Source of the DNA: Paraburkholderia monticola
GTDB taxonomy: Bacteria; Pseudomonadota; Gammaproteobacteria; Burkholderiales; Burkholderiaceae
Assembly (NCBI RefSeq): GCF_001580545.1
Contig: NZ_LRBG01000001.1
Span: 1-64,000 of the forward strand
Direction of reading: 5' to 3'
DNA length: 64,000 nucleotides
The first letter of the stretch is position 1, and each line of letters starts with the position of its first letter. A program made the translations under genes and the position numbers. The notes beneath the pieces are model-generated. The model was not told the origin of the DNA. It made no database searches and saw nothing but the letters and a program-made list of their open reading frames with translations. This document shows, piece after piece, positions 1 through 9,244 of the stretch.

Positions 1-690
1 CGGCTTAAGATGTTGATACAGGACAGAGGTGTGCGTCTTGCCGTCGTAGACGATCTTGTCGTACACCTCGTCGGCGAAGATCATCAGGCCGTGCTGGCGC
101 GCGATCCCGATCAGGCCGAGCAGCAGTTCGTCCGAATACAGGGCGCCGGTCGGGTTGTTCGGATTGATGACGACGAGCGCGCGCGTGTTCGGCGTGATTT
201 TCGCGCGGATGTCGTCGAGGTCGGGCATCCAGCTATTCGACTCGTCGCAGATGTAGTGCACCGGCGTGCCGCCCGCGAGGCTCACGCCGGCGGTCCACAG
301 CGGGTAGTCGGGTGCGGGCAGCAGCACTTCGTCGCCGTCGTTGAGCAAGGCTTGCAAGGCCATCACGATCAGTTCGGACGCGCCGTTGCCGATGTAGATG
401 TCGTCGAGCTCGACGCCGTGCACGCCCTTTTGCTGCGTGTAGTGCATGATCGCCTTGCGCGCGGCGAACACGCCCTTCGAATCGGAGTAGCCCGACGAGC
501 TGGGCAGATTGAGGATCATGTCCTGAATGATCTCGTCCGGCGCATCGAAGCCGAACGGCGCCAGATTGCCGATGTTCAGCTTGATGATGCGGTGGCCCTC
601 TTCTTCGAGCCGCTTCGCATGTTCGAGGACGGGCCCGCGAATGTCGTAGCAGACATTCAACAACTTGTTGGACTTGAGAATCGGTTTCAC
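1..690 (-). CDS. alaT: PLP-dependent aminotransferase, AlaT-like (3' end outside window)
   Basis: The first 230 codons of a fold-type I aminotransferase are visible; the C-terminus, including the catalytic lysine, lies beyond the window edge. The start is a GTG at 690, giving MKPILKSNKLL followed by VCYDIRGPVLEHA. The family motif NPNNPTG is at about residues 176-182 and the cofactor-binding D/Y pair (DEVY) at about 207-210. In AlaT-type enzymes this protein makes alanine from pyruvate and glutamate, and in Burkholderiaceae it commonly precedes hom and thrC, which cannot be checked here. It is divergent from the Mth938-domain gene. A second in-frame GTG three codons upstream is an alternative start. 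The family is secure; the exact substrate is inferred. Confidence 0.88.
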   Translation of the reverse strand, partial: MKPILKSNKLLNVCYDIRGPVLEHAKRLEEEGHRIIKLNIGNLAPFGFDAPDEIIQDMILNLPSSSGYSDSKGVFAARKAIMHYTQQKGVHGVELDDIYIGNGASELIVMALQALLNDGDEVLLPAPDYPLWTAGVSLAGGTPVHYICDESNSWMPDLDDIRAKITPNTRALVVINPNNPTGALYSDELLLGLIGIARQHGLMIFADEVYDKIVYDGKTHTSVLYQHLKP

Positions 691-1164
691 GGCGGGCACT
701 TCATCCTGGTTGATGGCTGGGGCAAACCTTGGGCAAACGGGTCCGGCAGACGACGCCGGGCCGCTCAGATTCACCGCTACGGAGAATTCGGACGCGGGGG
801 CGCCAGCGACGGCGGCCATCCGCGAATTGGGTCGAACTGTCGAGCCGCCGCGGCTTTCCGGGTTCGGGCGCGGGAAAAAACGCAGCGAAAGCGGGCGATG
901 CCAACACAGGTAGCCGGTGGGCCACGCCGATGCGCCCAGCGCGGCTTGTGGCGGCACTTGAGCGAGGGGCGCCGCAAGGCGGCTAAAAAGCTATAATTTA
1001 GCGGATTTTGGCCGACTTCCGCAATGCACCACCTGCAACGCACCCGCAGCGGCAAGCCTTTTCGGCCTTCTCGTGTGTGGCCCGCGTCGAACCGCGCGGC
1101 CTGTGGGACGTGCAGCCAGGCCGGCAACACGCATGACGTCTCACGACGACTTCGGAAAACCAAT
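691..1164. other. Intergenic region between divergent genes
   Basis: No convincing gene. It carries the promoters of the aminotransferase (leftward) and the Mth938 protein (rightward). A perfect -10 hexamer TATAAT lies at 992-997, about 170 bases upstream of the rightward gene, without an obvious -35 at the right distance. Open frames here on either strand have no recognisable protein character. Confidence 0.4.
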
Positions 1165-1539
1165 TTGAAATTACATCAGGATTCCAGCGGCGCGCTCAAT
1201 ACCGTCACCGGCTACGGCGCCGACTACGTCGAAATCAATCTGGTGCGTCACGCCGGCAGCATTCTCGTGCTGCCGGACGCGCCGGTCATTGCCTGGCCCG
1301 TCTCGTCGTTCGAGCAGCTGAGCGCCGAGCATTTCGCGATGCTGATCGAGCCCGCGCCCGAAGTGGTCGTGTTCGGCAGCGGCGAGCGGCTGCGCTTTCC
1401 GCATCCGCGCCTGACCGCCGCGCTCACCGCGAAACGCATCGGCGTCGAAACGATGGACTTCAAGGCCGCCTGCCGCACCTACAACATTCTGATGGCCGAG
1501 GGCCGCAAGGTCGCGGCCGCGCTACTGATCGAAGCCTGA
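1165..1539 (+). CDS. Mth938-like domain (DUF498) protein
   Basis: A 124-residue protein starting at TTG 1165 (MKLHQDSSGALNTVTGYGAD). The reading frame stays open upstream to 1024, but the upstream part looks non-coding and homologous proteins begin near MKL. The sequence shows the small alpha/beta Mth938 fold pattern: the GYG.DYVEIN strand, a central PVIAWPV segment and the late EVVVFGSG...RF motif. The family has no firmly assigned biochemical role in bacteria; the relative NDUFAF3 is a complex I assembly factor in mitochondria. It is followed after about 100 bases by the Ara4N operon but is not obviously part of it. Confidence 0.8.
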   Translation: MKLHQDSSGALNTVTGYGADYVEINLVRHAGSILVLPDAPVIAWPVSSFEQLSAEHFAMLIEPAPEVVVFGSGERLRFPHPRLTAALTAKRIGVETMDFKAACRTYNILMAEGRKVAAALLIEA

Positions 1540-1641
1540 CCGAGCCCGGCGCCGGCGCATCCCGCGCGGGCCCGAGCCGCCCGTTCCGGCCCCCAGCGTG
1601 CGCCCGTGCGCGCGCTGTCGATAACAAAAAGGTTGAAATTG

Positions 1642-3435
1642 ATGAACGATACGCCGTCGAGGCTACCGCTCAACCGCACCGCGATCCTGTTGCTGGTGCT
1701 GGTTCTCGCCGTGATCTGGTTCGTGCCGCTCGGCTGGCGCCATCTGCTGCCGAGCGACGAAGGCCGCTACGCCGAAATGGCGCGCGAAATGTTCCTGACC
1801 GGCGACTGGATCACGCCGCGCTACAACGCCTACAAGTACTTCGAGAAGCCGCCGCTGCAGACCTGGGCGAACGCGCTGACGTTCGCGTGGTTCGGCATCG
1901 GCGAATGGCAGGCGCGCCTCTACACCGCGCTCACCGGCTTCGCCGGCGTGCTGCTGATCGGTTTCACCGGCGCGCGCGTGTTCAACGCGGCGACCGGCGT
2001 GTTCACGGCACTCGTGCTCGCCTGCTCGCCGTACTGGAACCTGATGGGCCACTTCAACACGCTCGACATGGGCCTGTCGTTCTGGATGACGCTCACGTTA
2101 TGCGCGCTCATGCTGGCCCAGCGCCCCAATCTGCGGCCCTCGTGCGTGCGCGGCTGGATGTGGGTGTGCTGGGCGTCGATGGCGCTGGCGGTGCTCTCCA
2201 AGGGTCTGATCGGCGTGATCCTGCCGGGCGCGGTGCTGGTGCTCTACACGTTGATCGCGCGCGACTGGGCGCTGTGGAAGCGCCTGCATCTGGTGAGCGG
2301 CCTGATCGTCTTCTTTGCGATCGTGACGCCGTGGTTCGTGCTGGTGCAGCAGCGCAATCCGGAGTTCCTGAACTTCTTCTTCATCGTCCAGCAGTTCCAG
2401 CGCTATCTGACGCCCGAGCAGAATCGGCCCGGCGCGTTCTACTATTTCGTGCCGGTGCTGCTGGTGGGCTTCCTGCCGTGGCTGTCGTTGACCGTGCAAA
2501 GCGTGCGCCACGCCTGGCGCCAGCCGCGCCAGCCGAACGGCTTCGCGCCGGTCACGCTGATGCTCACCTGGATCGTCTTCATTTTCCTGTTCTTCAGCGC
2601 GTCGCACTCGAAGCTGCTGTCCTACACGCTGCCGATCGCGCCGCCCATCGCGATGCTGATCGGCCTGTACCTGCCGCTCGTCACGCGCGACCAGCTGCGC
2701 CGCCATCTGGCGGGCTACGCGCTGTTTTTCGTGGTCGCCGCGTTCGCGGCGCTCTTCCTGCCGCGGCTCGGCACCGCACGCAATCCCGCCGAGCTGTATG
2801 CCGAATTCCGCGTGTGGGTGCTCGCGGCGCTGGCCGTCGCGTTCGTGCTCACGCTGTTGGCGCTGTGGCTGAACCGCCGCGGTGAAGGTGGCGTGGGTGC
2901 CACCGCGCGGGTCGGCCTCGGCAGCCTCGCTGCGTTCGGCGCGGGCTGGCTGCTGCTCGCCACGATCGCGGGCACCGGCCACGACGTGTTCGGGCGCCTG
3001 AGCTCCGGCGCCCCGCTCGCGCCCGCGATCAAGGCGCAACTCGCCAAACTGCCGCCCGACACGCCGTTCTACTCGGTCGGCGTGCTCGACCACACCCTGC
3101 CGTTCTACATCGGCCACACGATGATCATGGTCGCGCACCCGGACGAACTCGCGTTCGGCGTGTCCGTCGAGCCGCAAAAATGGCTGCCGACGGTCGACGC
3201 GTGGATCGAGCGCTGGAAGTCCGATCGCTACGCGCTCGCGCTGATCCCGCCGCCGACCTACGACAGCCTGGTGAAGCAAGGCGTGCCGATGCAGGTGATC
3301 GCGCGCGATCCGCGTCGCGTGGTGGTCATGAAGCCGCTTGACGACGCCGCGCCCCCGGCCGACGCCGCCGCCCCCACAGCCCCCGCAGCCCCCGCCGCCG
3401 CCGCCGCCCCCGCGGCCCCCGCGGCCAAGCCGTAA
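1642..3435 (+). CDS. arnT: ArnT-like Ara4N lipid A transferase (GT-39/PMT family)
   Basis: A 597-residue inner-membrane glycosyltransferase, expected to move 4-amino-4-deoxy-L-arabinose from undecaprenyl phosphate to lipid A. The start chosen is ATG 1642 (MNDTPSRLP), just before the first membrane helix. The PMT-type first periplasmic loop has the acidic LLPSDEGRYAEMAREM segment and YKYFEKPPLQTW, both typical of ArnT. Around ten further hydrophobic segments follow. The C-terminus ends in an unusual run made almost only of Ala, Pro and Asp (about residues 568-597), not part of the known fold. It heads the arn operon; the next gene starts 24 bases downstream. Confidence 0.92.
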   Translation: MNDTPSRLPLNRTAILLLVLVLAVIWFVPLGWRHLLPSDEGRYAEMAREMFLTGDWITPRYNAYKYFEKPPLQTWANALTFAWFGIGEWQARLYTALTGFAGVLLIGFTGARVFNAATGVFTALVLACSPYWNLMGHFNTLDMGLSFWMTLTLCALMLAQRPNLRPSCVRGWMWVCWASMALAVLSKGLIGVILPGAVLVLYTLIARDWALWKRLHLVSGLIVFFAIVTPWFVLVQQRNPEFLNFFFIVQQFQRYLTPEQNRPGAFYYFVPVLLVGFLPWLSLTVQSVRHAWRQPRQPNGFAPVTLMLTWIVFIFLFFSASHSKLLSYTLPIAPPIAMLIGLYLPLVTRDQLRRHLAGYALFFVVAAFAALFLPRLGTARNPAELYAEFRVWVLAALAVAFVLTLLALWLNRRGEGGVGATARVGLGSLAAFGAGWLLLATIAGTGHDVFGRLSSGAPLAPAIKAQLAKLPPDTPFYSVGVLDHTLPFYIGHTMIMVAHPDELAFGVSVEPQKWLPTVDAWIERWKSDRYALALIPPPTYDSLVKQGVPMQVIARDPRRVVVMKPLDDAAPPADAAAPTAPAAPAAAAAPAAPAAKP

Positions 3436-3459
3436 CCCTATCGAGAACCAGACCGTCCG

Positions 3460-3831
3460 ATGAACCCGATTTCCCTCTTCTGCATCCTCGCCGGCGTCAC
3501 GCTGAACGCCGGCGCGCAACTGCTGCTCAAGGCCGGCACGAATGCCGTTGGACACTTCGAATTCACCCGTGCGAACATCCTGCCCATCGGCTTCAAGCTG
3601 GCAACCCAGCCGCCGATCATCGGCGGGCTCGCCTGCTACGTGGTCAGCGTGGCGGTGTGGGTCATCGGCCTGTCGCGCGTGGACGTGTCGATCGCCTATC
3701 CGATGCTCTCGCTTGGCTACGTCGTCAACGCGGTCGCCGCCTGGTACCTGTTCGGCGAAGTGATGTCGGTGCAAAAACTGGTCGGCATCGGCATCATCCT
3801 GGTCGGCGTGGTCGTGCTCGCGCGCAGCTAG
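3460..3831 (+). CDS. SMR/EamA-type flippase subunit, ArnE/ArnF-like
   Basis: A 123-residue, four-helix membrane protein of the EmrE-like small multidrug resistance superfamily. The order MNPISLFCILAGVTLNAGAQLLLKAGTNA, then three further hydrophobic helices, matches the ArnE/ArnF pair that flips undecaprenyl-phosphate-Ara4N to the periplasm in enterobacteria. Only one such gene is present in this operon, so it would have to act as a homo-oligomer or find a partner elsewhere. It lies between arnT and arnB, which supports the role. Whether it corresponds to ArnE or ArnF cannot be settled, so no symbol is given. Confidence 0.85.
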   Translation: MNPISLFCILAGVTLNAGAQLLLKAGTNAVGHFEFTRANILPIGFKLATQPPIIGGLACYVVSVAVWVIGLSRVDVSIAYPMLSLGYVVNAVAAWYLFGEVMSVQKLVGIGIILVGVVVLARS

Positions 3832-4005
3832 GCGCGGCACCCGCAGGAACCCGAGCGGCGCCCGAGCCGCCTAAGCCAGACATAAGGTTATCCGGGGTAA
3901 GCTTGACGGTTGCGCTTTTTTCAGCCGCGGCCTTGGGTTTGCGCGTACTTTGTGGTTTACTTCGCGCCCGTCGGGCTGCGCCCCTTTCAATCGAGCGATG
4001 CATTC

Positions 4006-5157
4006 ATGACCCAGTCACAAGTCCCGTTTTTGCCGTTTGTCAAACCCGAGATCGATGAGGAAACGATCCAGGGCGTCGCCGACGTGCTGCGCTCCGGCTG
4101 GATCACCACCGGCCCGCAGAACCAGAAGTTCGAGGCCGCGCTCTCGGAGTTCTGCGGCGGCCGCCCGGTGCGCACCTTCAATTCCGGCACCGCGACGCTC
4201 GAAATCGGCCTGCGCATCGCCGGCGTCGGTCCCGGCGACGAAGTCATCACGACCCCGGCCACCTGGGTGTCGACCAGCAACGTGATCCTCGAAACCGGCG
4301 CGACGCCGGTATTCGCCGACATCGACCCGATCACGCGCAACATCGATCTCGACCTGCTCGAAAAGGCCATCACGCCGCGCACCAAGGCGCTCCTGCCGGT
4401 GTTCCTGTCCGGCCTGCCGGTCGACATGGACCGCCTGTACGCGATCGCCCGCGCGCACAAGCTGCGCGTGATCGAAGATGCCGCGCAGGCGTTCGGCTCC
4501 AGCTGGAACGGCGAGCGCATCGGCAAGCTCGGCGACATCGTCTCGTTCAGCTTCCACGCGAACAAGAACCTGACCTCGATCGAAGGCGGCGCGCTCGTGC
4601 TGAACAACGAGGAAGAAGCGGTGCTCGCGCAGAAGTACCGCTTGCAGGGCATCACCCGCACCGGCTTCGACGGCATGGACTGCGACGTGCTCGGCGGCAA
4701 GTACAACCTGACCGACGTCGCCGCGCGCGTCGGCCTCGGCCAGCTGCCGCATCTCGAGCGTTTCATTGCGCAGCGCAAAAAGCTCGTGCGCGCGTACTTC
4801 GCGCAGCTCGAAGGCGGCGCGGCCGTGAAGCTCGGCGTCGGCCTGCCGTTCGCGGACTTCGAGAACAGCAACTGGCACATGTTCCAGATCACGCTGCCGC
4901 TCGAAAAACTGTCGATCGACCGCGCCGGCTTCATGGGCGAGCTGAAAGAGCGCGGCATCGGCGCGGGCGTGCATTACCCGGCGCTGCACCTGTTTTCCCT
5001 GTACCGCGCGCGCGGCTTCAAGGAAGGCATGTTCCCGCACGCGGAGCGCTTCGGCGCCTCCACCGTCACGCTGCCGCTCTTCACGCTGATGACCGAAGGC
5101 GATGTCGAGCGGGTGTGCCGCGCGGTCAACGAAATTTGCGAACACTACGGAAAGTAA
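4006..5157 (+). CDS. arnB: UDP-Ara4O aminotransferase ArnB (DegT/DnrJ/EryC1 family)
   Basis: A 383-residue PLP aminotransferase that transfers the amino group from glutamate to UDP-4-keto-pentose in the cytoplasm. The start is ATG 4006 (MTQSQVPFLPFVKPEID). The Schiff-base lysine is K187 in the SFSFHANKNLTS motif, close to K188 of E. coli ArnB, and the IEDAAQAFGS motif that holds the cofactor ring is at about 156-165. Length is normal for the family. The 175 bases between the flippase gene and arnB are the largest gap in the operon and could hold an internal promoter. Confidence 0.93.
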   Translation: MTQSQVPFLPFVKPEIDEETIQGVADVLRSGWITTGPQNQKFEAALSEFCGGRPVRTFNSGTATLEIGLRIAGVGPGDEVITTPATWVSTSNVILETGATPVFADIDPITRNIDLDLLEKAITPRTKALLPVFLSGLPVDMDRLYAIARAHKLRVIEDAAQAFGSSWNGERIGKLGDIVSFSFHANKNLTSIEGGALVLNNEEEAVLAQKYRLQGITRTGFDGMDCDVLGGKYNLTDVAARVGLGQLPHLERFIAQRKKLVRAYFAQLEGGAAVKLGVGLPFADFENSNWHMFQITLPLEKLSIDRAGFMGELKERGIGAGVHYPALHLFSLYRARGFKEGMFPHAERFGASTVTLPLFTLMTEGDVERVCRAVNEICEHYGK

Positions 5158-5163
5158 GCGGAC

Positions 5164-6207
5164 ATGACTTATTCGGAACATCGCGCCGTCGCACCGGAAG
5201 TGTCGATCATCATTCCGGTGTACAACGAGGAAGCCGGGCTGGCCGCGCTGTTCGCGCGCCTCTATCCGGCGCTCGACGCGCTCGGCACCGGTTATGAAGT
5301 GATCTTCATCAACGACGGCAGCCGCGACAAATCCGCCGCGCTGCTCGCCGAGCAGTTCCGCGCGCGGCCCGACACGACGCGCGTGATCCTGCTGAACGGC
5401 AACTACGGCCAGCACATGGCGATTCTCGCGGGCTTCGAACAGTCGCGCGGCGACATCGTCCTCACACTCGACGCCGACCTGCAGAATCCGCCCGAGGAAA
5501 TCGGCAAGCTCGTTTCGAAGATGCGCGAGGGCTTCGACTACGTCGGCACGATCCGGCGGCAGCGCCAGGACAGCCTGTGGCGCCGCAAGGCGTCGCGCGC
5601 GATGAATCATCTGCGCGAGCGCATCACCCGCATCAAGATGACCGACCAGGGCTGCATGCTGCGCGCGTACAGCCGCCACATCATCGATACGATCAACCGA
5701 TGCGGCGAAATCAACACGTTCATTCCGGCGCTCGCTTACACGTTCGCGCAGAATCCGGTCGAAATCGAGGTCGCGCACGAAGAACGCTTCGCCGGCGAAT
5801 CGAAGTACTCGCTGTACTCGTTGATCCGTCTGAATTTCGACCTCGTCACCGGCTTCTCGGTGGTGCCGCTGCAATGGCTGTCGTTCATCGGCGTGATTCT
5901 GTCGCTGGGGTCTGCGGCGCTGTTCGTCCTGCTGCTGATTCGCCGCTTCATCATCGGCGCAGAAGTGCAAGGTGTGTTCACGCTGTTCGCTATCACGTTC
6001 TTCATGCTCGGCGTGATCATCTTCGCGCTTGGGCTGCTCGGTGAATACATCGGGCGGATCTATCAGCAGGTGCGTGCCCGGCCGCGTTATCTGGTGCAGA
6101 CCATTCTGGAAGAACGCGACGGCGCGGCCATTGTCGAAGCGCCGCGCCAGGCGGTCGTGCAAGGCGTGCAACCGGTGCCGGTCGGCGATCAGGGGCGCAC
6201 GCCATGA
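5164..6207 (+). CDS. arnC: Undecaprenyl-phosphate Ara4FN transferase ArnC
   Basis: A 347-residue GT-2 glycosyltransferase that loads formylated Ara4N onto undecaprenyl phosphate. The GT-A fold begins at VSIIIPVYNEE (about 13-23), the nucleotide-binding FINDGS is at 48-53 and the DxD motif (D103-A-D105) follows. Two C-terminal membrane helices (about 235-265 and 275-300) anchor it to the inner membrane, as in E. coli ArnC. It starts 6 bases after arnB and its stop overlaps the next start by 4 bases (ATGA), which implies translational coupling. Confidence 0.92.
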   Translation: MTYSEHRAVAPEVSIIIPVYNEEAGLAALFARLYPALDALGTGYEVIFINDGSRDKSAALLAEQFRARPDTTRVILLNGNYGQHMAILAGFEQSRGDIVLTLDADLQNPPEEIGKLVSKMREGFDYVGTIRRQRQDSLWRRKASRAMNHLRERITRIKMTDQGCMLRAYSRHIIDTINRCGEINTFIPALAYTFAQNPVEIEVAHEERFAGESKYSLYSLIRLNFDLVTGFSVVPLQWLSFIGVILSLGSAALFVLLLIRRFIIGAEVQGVFTLFAITFFMLGVIIFALGLLGEYIGRIYQQVRARPRYLVQTILEERDGAAIVEAPRQAVVQGVQPVPVGDQGRTP

Positions 6208-7133
6208 AGCCGCGCGCCGTCGTATTCGCGTATCACAACGTCGGGGTGCGCTGCCTGCAGGTGCTGCTCGCGCGCGGCGTCGACGTGGCGCTGGTCGTCA
6301 CGCACGAAGACAACCCAAGCGAGAACATCTGGTTCGGCAGCGTGGCATCGGTGGCGGCCGAACACGGCATCGCCGTCGTCACGCCGGCCGATCCGAAAAG
6401 CCCGGAACTGCGCGCCGCGGTCAGCGCCGCGCGGCCGGACTTCATCTTTTCGTTCTACTACCGCCACATGTTGCCGCTCGACCTGCTCGCGATCGCTGCA
6501 CGGGGCGCTTACAACATGCACGGCTCGCTGCTGCCGAAGTATCGCGGCCGCGTGCCGACCAACTGGGCGGTCCTCAACGGCGAGAGCGAGACCGGCGCGA
6601 CGCTGCACGAAATGGCCGCGAAGCCCGACGCGGGCGCGATCATCGCGCAAACCCCGGTGCCGATCCTGCCCGACGACACCGCCGCGCAGGTCTTCGACAA
6701 GGTCACCGTCGCGGCCGAGCAGACGCTGTGGCGCGTGCTGCCGGCCTTGCTGGCGGGCGAGGCGCCGCATCTGCCGAACGATCTCGCGCACGGCAGCTAC
6801 TACGGCGGCCGCAAACCGGAAGACGGCCGGATCGACTGGAGCCAGCCCGCGCAGCAGGTGTACAACCTGATCCGCGCGGTCGCGCCGCCCTATCCGGGCG
6901 CCTTCGCCGACCTGAACGGACATCGTTTCATCGTCGCGCGCGCGCGTCTGGCGGCGCCCGGCGCGCTCCGCTCCGATTTGCCGCCGGGCCTGCACGTAAG
7001 CGATAATGCCGTTTTCGCGATCTGCGGCGACGGCCGTGCGATCAACATCCACGAATTGCGGCACCAGCACGACGGCGGCGAGACTGCCGTCAGTCCGGCG
7101 AAATTCGCCCAGCTCATCCAATCTCATTCATGA
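6204..7133 (+). CDS. arnA: ArnA formyltransferase domain as a separate protein
   Basis: A 309-residue protein matching the N-terminal formyltransferase half of E. coli ArnA, which N-formylates UDP-Ara4N from 10-formyl-THF. The catalytic asparagine and histidine are seen in YNMHGSLLPKYRG (N104, H106) and the catalytic aspartate at D142. In enterobacteria this domain is fused to a decarboxylase; here it ends with its own stop, and the decarboxylase is the next gene, overlapping by 4 bases. The two would have to associate as separate chains. The gene symbol refers to one half of the bifunctional ArnA. Confidence 0.88.
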   Translation: MKPRAVVFAYHNVGVRCLQVLLARGVDVALVVTHEDNPSENIWFGSVASVAAEHGIAVVTPADPKSPELRAAVSAARPDFIFSFYYRHMLPLDLLAIAARGAYNMHGSLLPKYRGRVPTNWAVLNGESETGATLHEMAAKPDAGAIIAQTPVPILPDDTAAQVFDKVTVAAEQTLWRVLPALLAGEAPHLPNDLAHGSYYGGRKPEDGRIDWSQPAQQVYNLIRAVAPPYPGAFADLNGHRFIVARARLAAPGALRSDLPPGLHVSDNAVFAICGDGRAINIHELRHQHDGGETAVSPAKFAQLIQSHS

Positions 7134-8176
7134 AAAAAGTCCTGATTCTGGGTGTGAATGGCTTCATCGGCCATCACCTGTCCAAACGCATTCTCGAAAC
7201 GACCGACTGGGAAGTGTTCGGGATGGACATGCAGACCGAACGTCTCGGCGACCTCGTCAATCATGAGCGGATGCACTTCTTCGAAGGCGACATCACGATC
7301 AACAAGGAGTGGGTCGAATATCACATCCGCAAATGCGATGTGATCCTGCCGCTCGTCGCGATCGCCACGCCCGCCACCTACGTGAAGCAGCCGCTGCGCG
7401 TGTTCGAACTCGACTTCGAGGCGAACCTGCCGATCGTGCGGTCGGCCGTCAAGTACGGCAAGCACCTCGTGTTTCCGTCGACCTCCGAGGTCTACGGCAT
7501 GTGCACGGACGAGCAGTTCGATCCGGAAGAATCGCAGCTGTCGTATGGCCCGATCAACAAGCCGCGCTGGATCTACGCGTGCTCGAAGCAGCTGATGGAC
7601 CGCGTGATCTGGGGCTACGGCATGGAAGGCCTGAACTTCACGCTGTTCCGTCCGTTCAACTGGATCGGCCCGGGCCTCGACTCGATCTACACCCCGAAGG
7701 AAGGCAGCTCGCGCGTGGTCACGCAGTTCCTCGGCCATATCGTGCGCGGCGAGAACATCAGCCTCGTCGACGGCGGCGCGCAGAAGCGCGCGTTCACGGA
7801 CATCGACGACGGCATCGGCGCGCTGATGAAGATCATCGAGAACAAGAACGGCGTCGCCACCGGCAAGATCTACAACATCGGCAACCCGACCAACAATTTC
7901 TCGGTGCGTGAGCTGGCGCACAAGATGCTGGCACTCGCGGCCGAATTCCCCGAATACGCGGATTTGGCCAAGCAGGTGCAACTGGTCGAAACGTCGTCGG
8001 GCGCGTACTACGGCAACGGCTATCAGGACGTGCAGAACCGTGTGCCGAAGATCGACAACACGATGCAGGAACTCGGCTGGGCCCCCACGTCGACTTTCGA
8101 CGAAGCGCTGCGCAAGATTTTCGAGGCGTATCGCGGCCACGTCGCGGAAGCCCGCGCCCTCGTCGAACAGCAATAA
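7130..8176 (+). CDS. arnA: ArnA-type UDP-glucuronate oxidative decarboxylase as a separate protein
   Basis: A 348-residue NAD-dependent extended SDR equivalent to the C-terminal half of ArnA, converting UDP-glucuronate to UDP-4-keto-pentose. The dinucleotide motif GVNGFIG is at residues 8-14. The catalytic residues are S119-E120 (STSEVYG) and the Y149/K153 pair (YACSKQ). The S-E pair is typical of ArnA decarboxylases rather than epimerases. It overlaps the formyltransferase gene by 4 bases and arnD follows after about 10 bases. Because the locus has two arnA halves, the symbol is shared. Confidence 0.9.
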   Translation: MKKVLILGVNGFIGHHLSKRILETTDWEVFGMDMQTERLGDLVNHERMHFFEGDITINKEWVEYHIRKCDVILPLVAIATPATYVKQPLRVFELDFEANLPIVRSAVKYGKHLVFPSTSEVYGMCTDEQFDPEESQLSYGPINKPRWIYACSKQLMDRVIWGYGMEGLNFTLFRPFNWIGPGLDSIYTPKEGSSRVVTQFLGHIVRGENISLVDGGAQKRAFTDIDDGIGALMKIIENKNGVATGKIYNIGNPTNNFSVRELAHKMLALAAEFPEYADLAKQVQLVETSSGAYYGNGYQDVQNRVPKIDNTMQELGWAPTSTFDEALRKIFEAYRGHVAEARALVEQQ

Positions 8177-8186
8177 GGGCGCGTCC

Positions 8187-9080
8187 TTGGCTCGCATCGT
8201 CCTGAAGATCGACGTCGACACGCTACGCGGCACCCGCGAAGGCGTGCCGAATCTCGCGCGCATCTTCGACCGCTTCAAGGCGCGCGCCACCTTCCTCTTC
8301 AGCCTCGGGCCCGACCACACCGGTTGGGCGATGCGCCGCGTGCTGCGCCCGGGATTTCTGAAGAAGGTGTCGCGCACGTCGGTGGTCGAGCATTACGGCG
8401 TCCGGCAGCTGATGTACGGCGTGCTGCTGCCCGGTCCGGACATCGGCGCGAAGGCCTCGGCCGAAATGCGCGCGATCCACGAGGCCGGCTTCGAATGCGG
8501 CATCCATACGTGGGATCACGTGTACTGGCAGGACAATGTGCGCGCCAAAGATCGCGCGTGGACCGTCGCGCAGATGCAGCAGAGCCACGCGCGCTTCATC
8601 GAAGTATTCGGCGCGCCGCCCGTCACGCACGGCGCGGCAGGCTGGCAGATGAACGGCCACGCGTTCGAGCAGATCGACGCGTGGGGCATGCGCTACGCGT
8701 CCGACGGCCGCGGCCACTCGCCTTATCTGCCGGTGGTGAACGGCAAAACGCTCACGCACGTGCAGATGCCGACCACGCTGCCGACGCTCGACGAAGTGCT
8801 CGGCGTCGACGGCGTCGACACGCACAACGTCGCCGCGTGGATGCTGAAGCAGACCGAAAAGAATCCGCACGACCAGGTGTTCACGCTGCACGCCGAACTC
8901 GAAGGACAGAAGCTCGCACCGATATTCGAACAGCTGCTCGAAGGCTGGCGCGCTCAGGGCCACACGTTCGCGACGATGGGCGATTACTACGCCACGCTAG
9001 ACCGCGACACGCTGCCATCGTACCCTGTTACCTGGGGTGAAATTCCGGGACGCTCCGGCGAGCTGATCGTCCAGCCCTGA
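8187..9080 (+). CDS. arnD: ArnD deformylase (polysaccharide deacetylase family)
   Basis: A 297-residue protein starting at TTG 8187 (MARIVLKIDVDTLRGT). It fits ArnD, which removes the formyl group from undecaprenyl-phosphate-Ara4FN. The NodB-type first metal motif is in KIDVDT and the HTWDH segment carries the second metal ligands. The frame is open far upstream inside the preceding gene, but the protein-like region starts at this TTG, 10 bases after the decarboxylase stop. It is the last arn gene; a peroxiredoxin follows after about 165 bases. Confidence 0.9.
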   Translation: MARIVLKIDVDTLRGTREGVPNLARIFDRFKARATFLFSLGPDHTGWAMRRVLRPGFLKKVSRTSVVEHYGVRQLMYGVLLPGPDIGAKASAEMRAIHEAGFECGIHTWDHVYWQDNVRAKDRAWTVAQMQQSHARFIEVFGAPPVTHGAAGWQMNGHAFEQIDAWGMRYASDGRGHSPYLPVVNGKTLTHVQMPTTLPTLDEVLGVDGVDTHNVAAWMLKQTEKNPHDQVFTLHAELEGQKLAPIFEQLLEGWRAQGHTFATMGDYYATLDRDTLPSYPVTWGEIPGRSGELIVQP

Positions 9081-9244
9081 AGGGCCACGGCGCGGCGCGC
9101 TCGCTGCCGGGTCCGAGGATCGGACGCGTGCGCGGCAGCCACAAGGCCGCGCGCCCTCCGGGTCCCGAACAACAACAACCTCGACGACAGACCAGCCGAC
9201 GCCGCGTTACCTGGCGACGCCGGCGCCAACAACCGGAGAACCTC

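Noticed and set aside
10..996. Long plus-strand open frame at the window start
   Set aside because: It lies opposite the AlaT-like aminotransferase, whose motifs are unmistakable; its own translation is not protein-like.
2098..3840. Long open frame on the minus strand opposite the arnT and flippase genes
   Set aside because: It is rich in Arg/His/Gln and mirrors the codon bias of the plus-strand genes, which have clear families.
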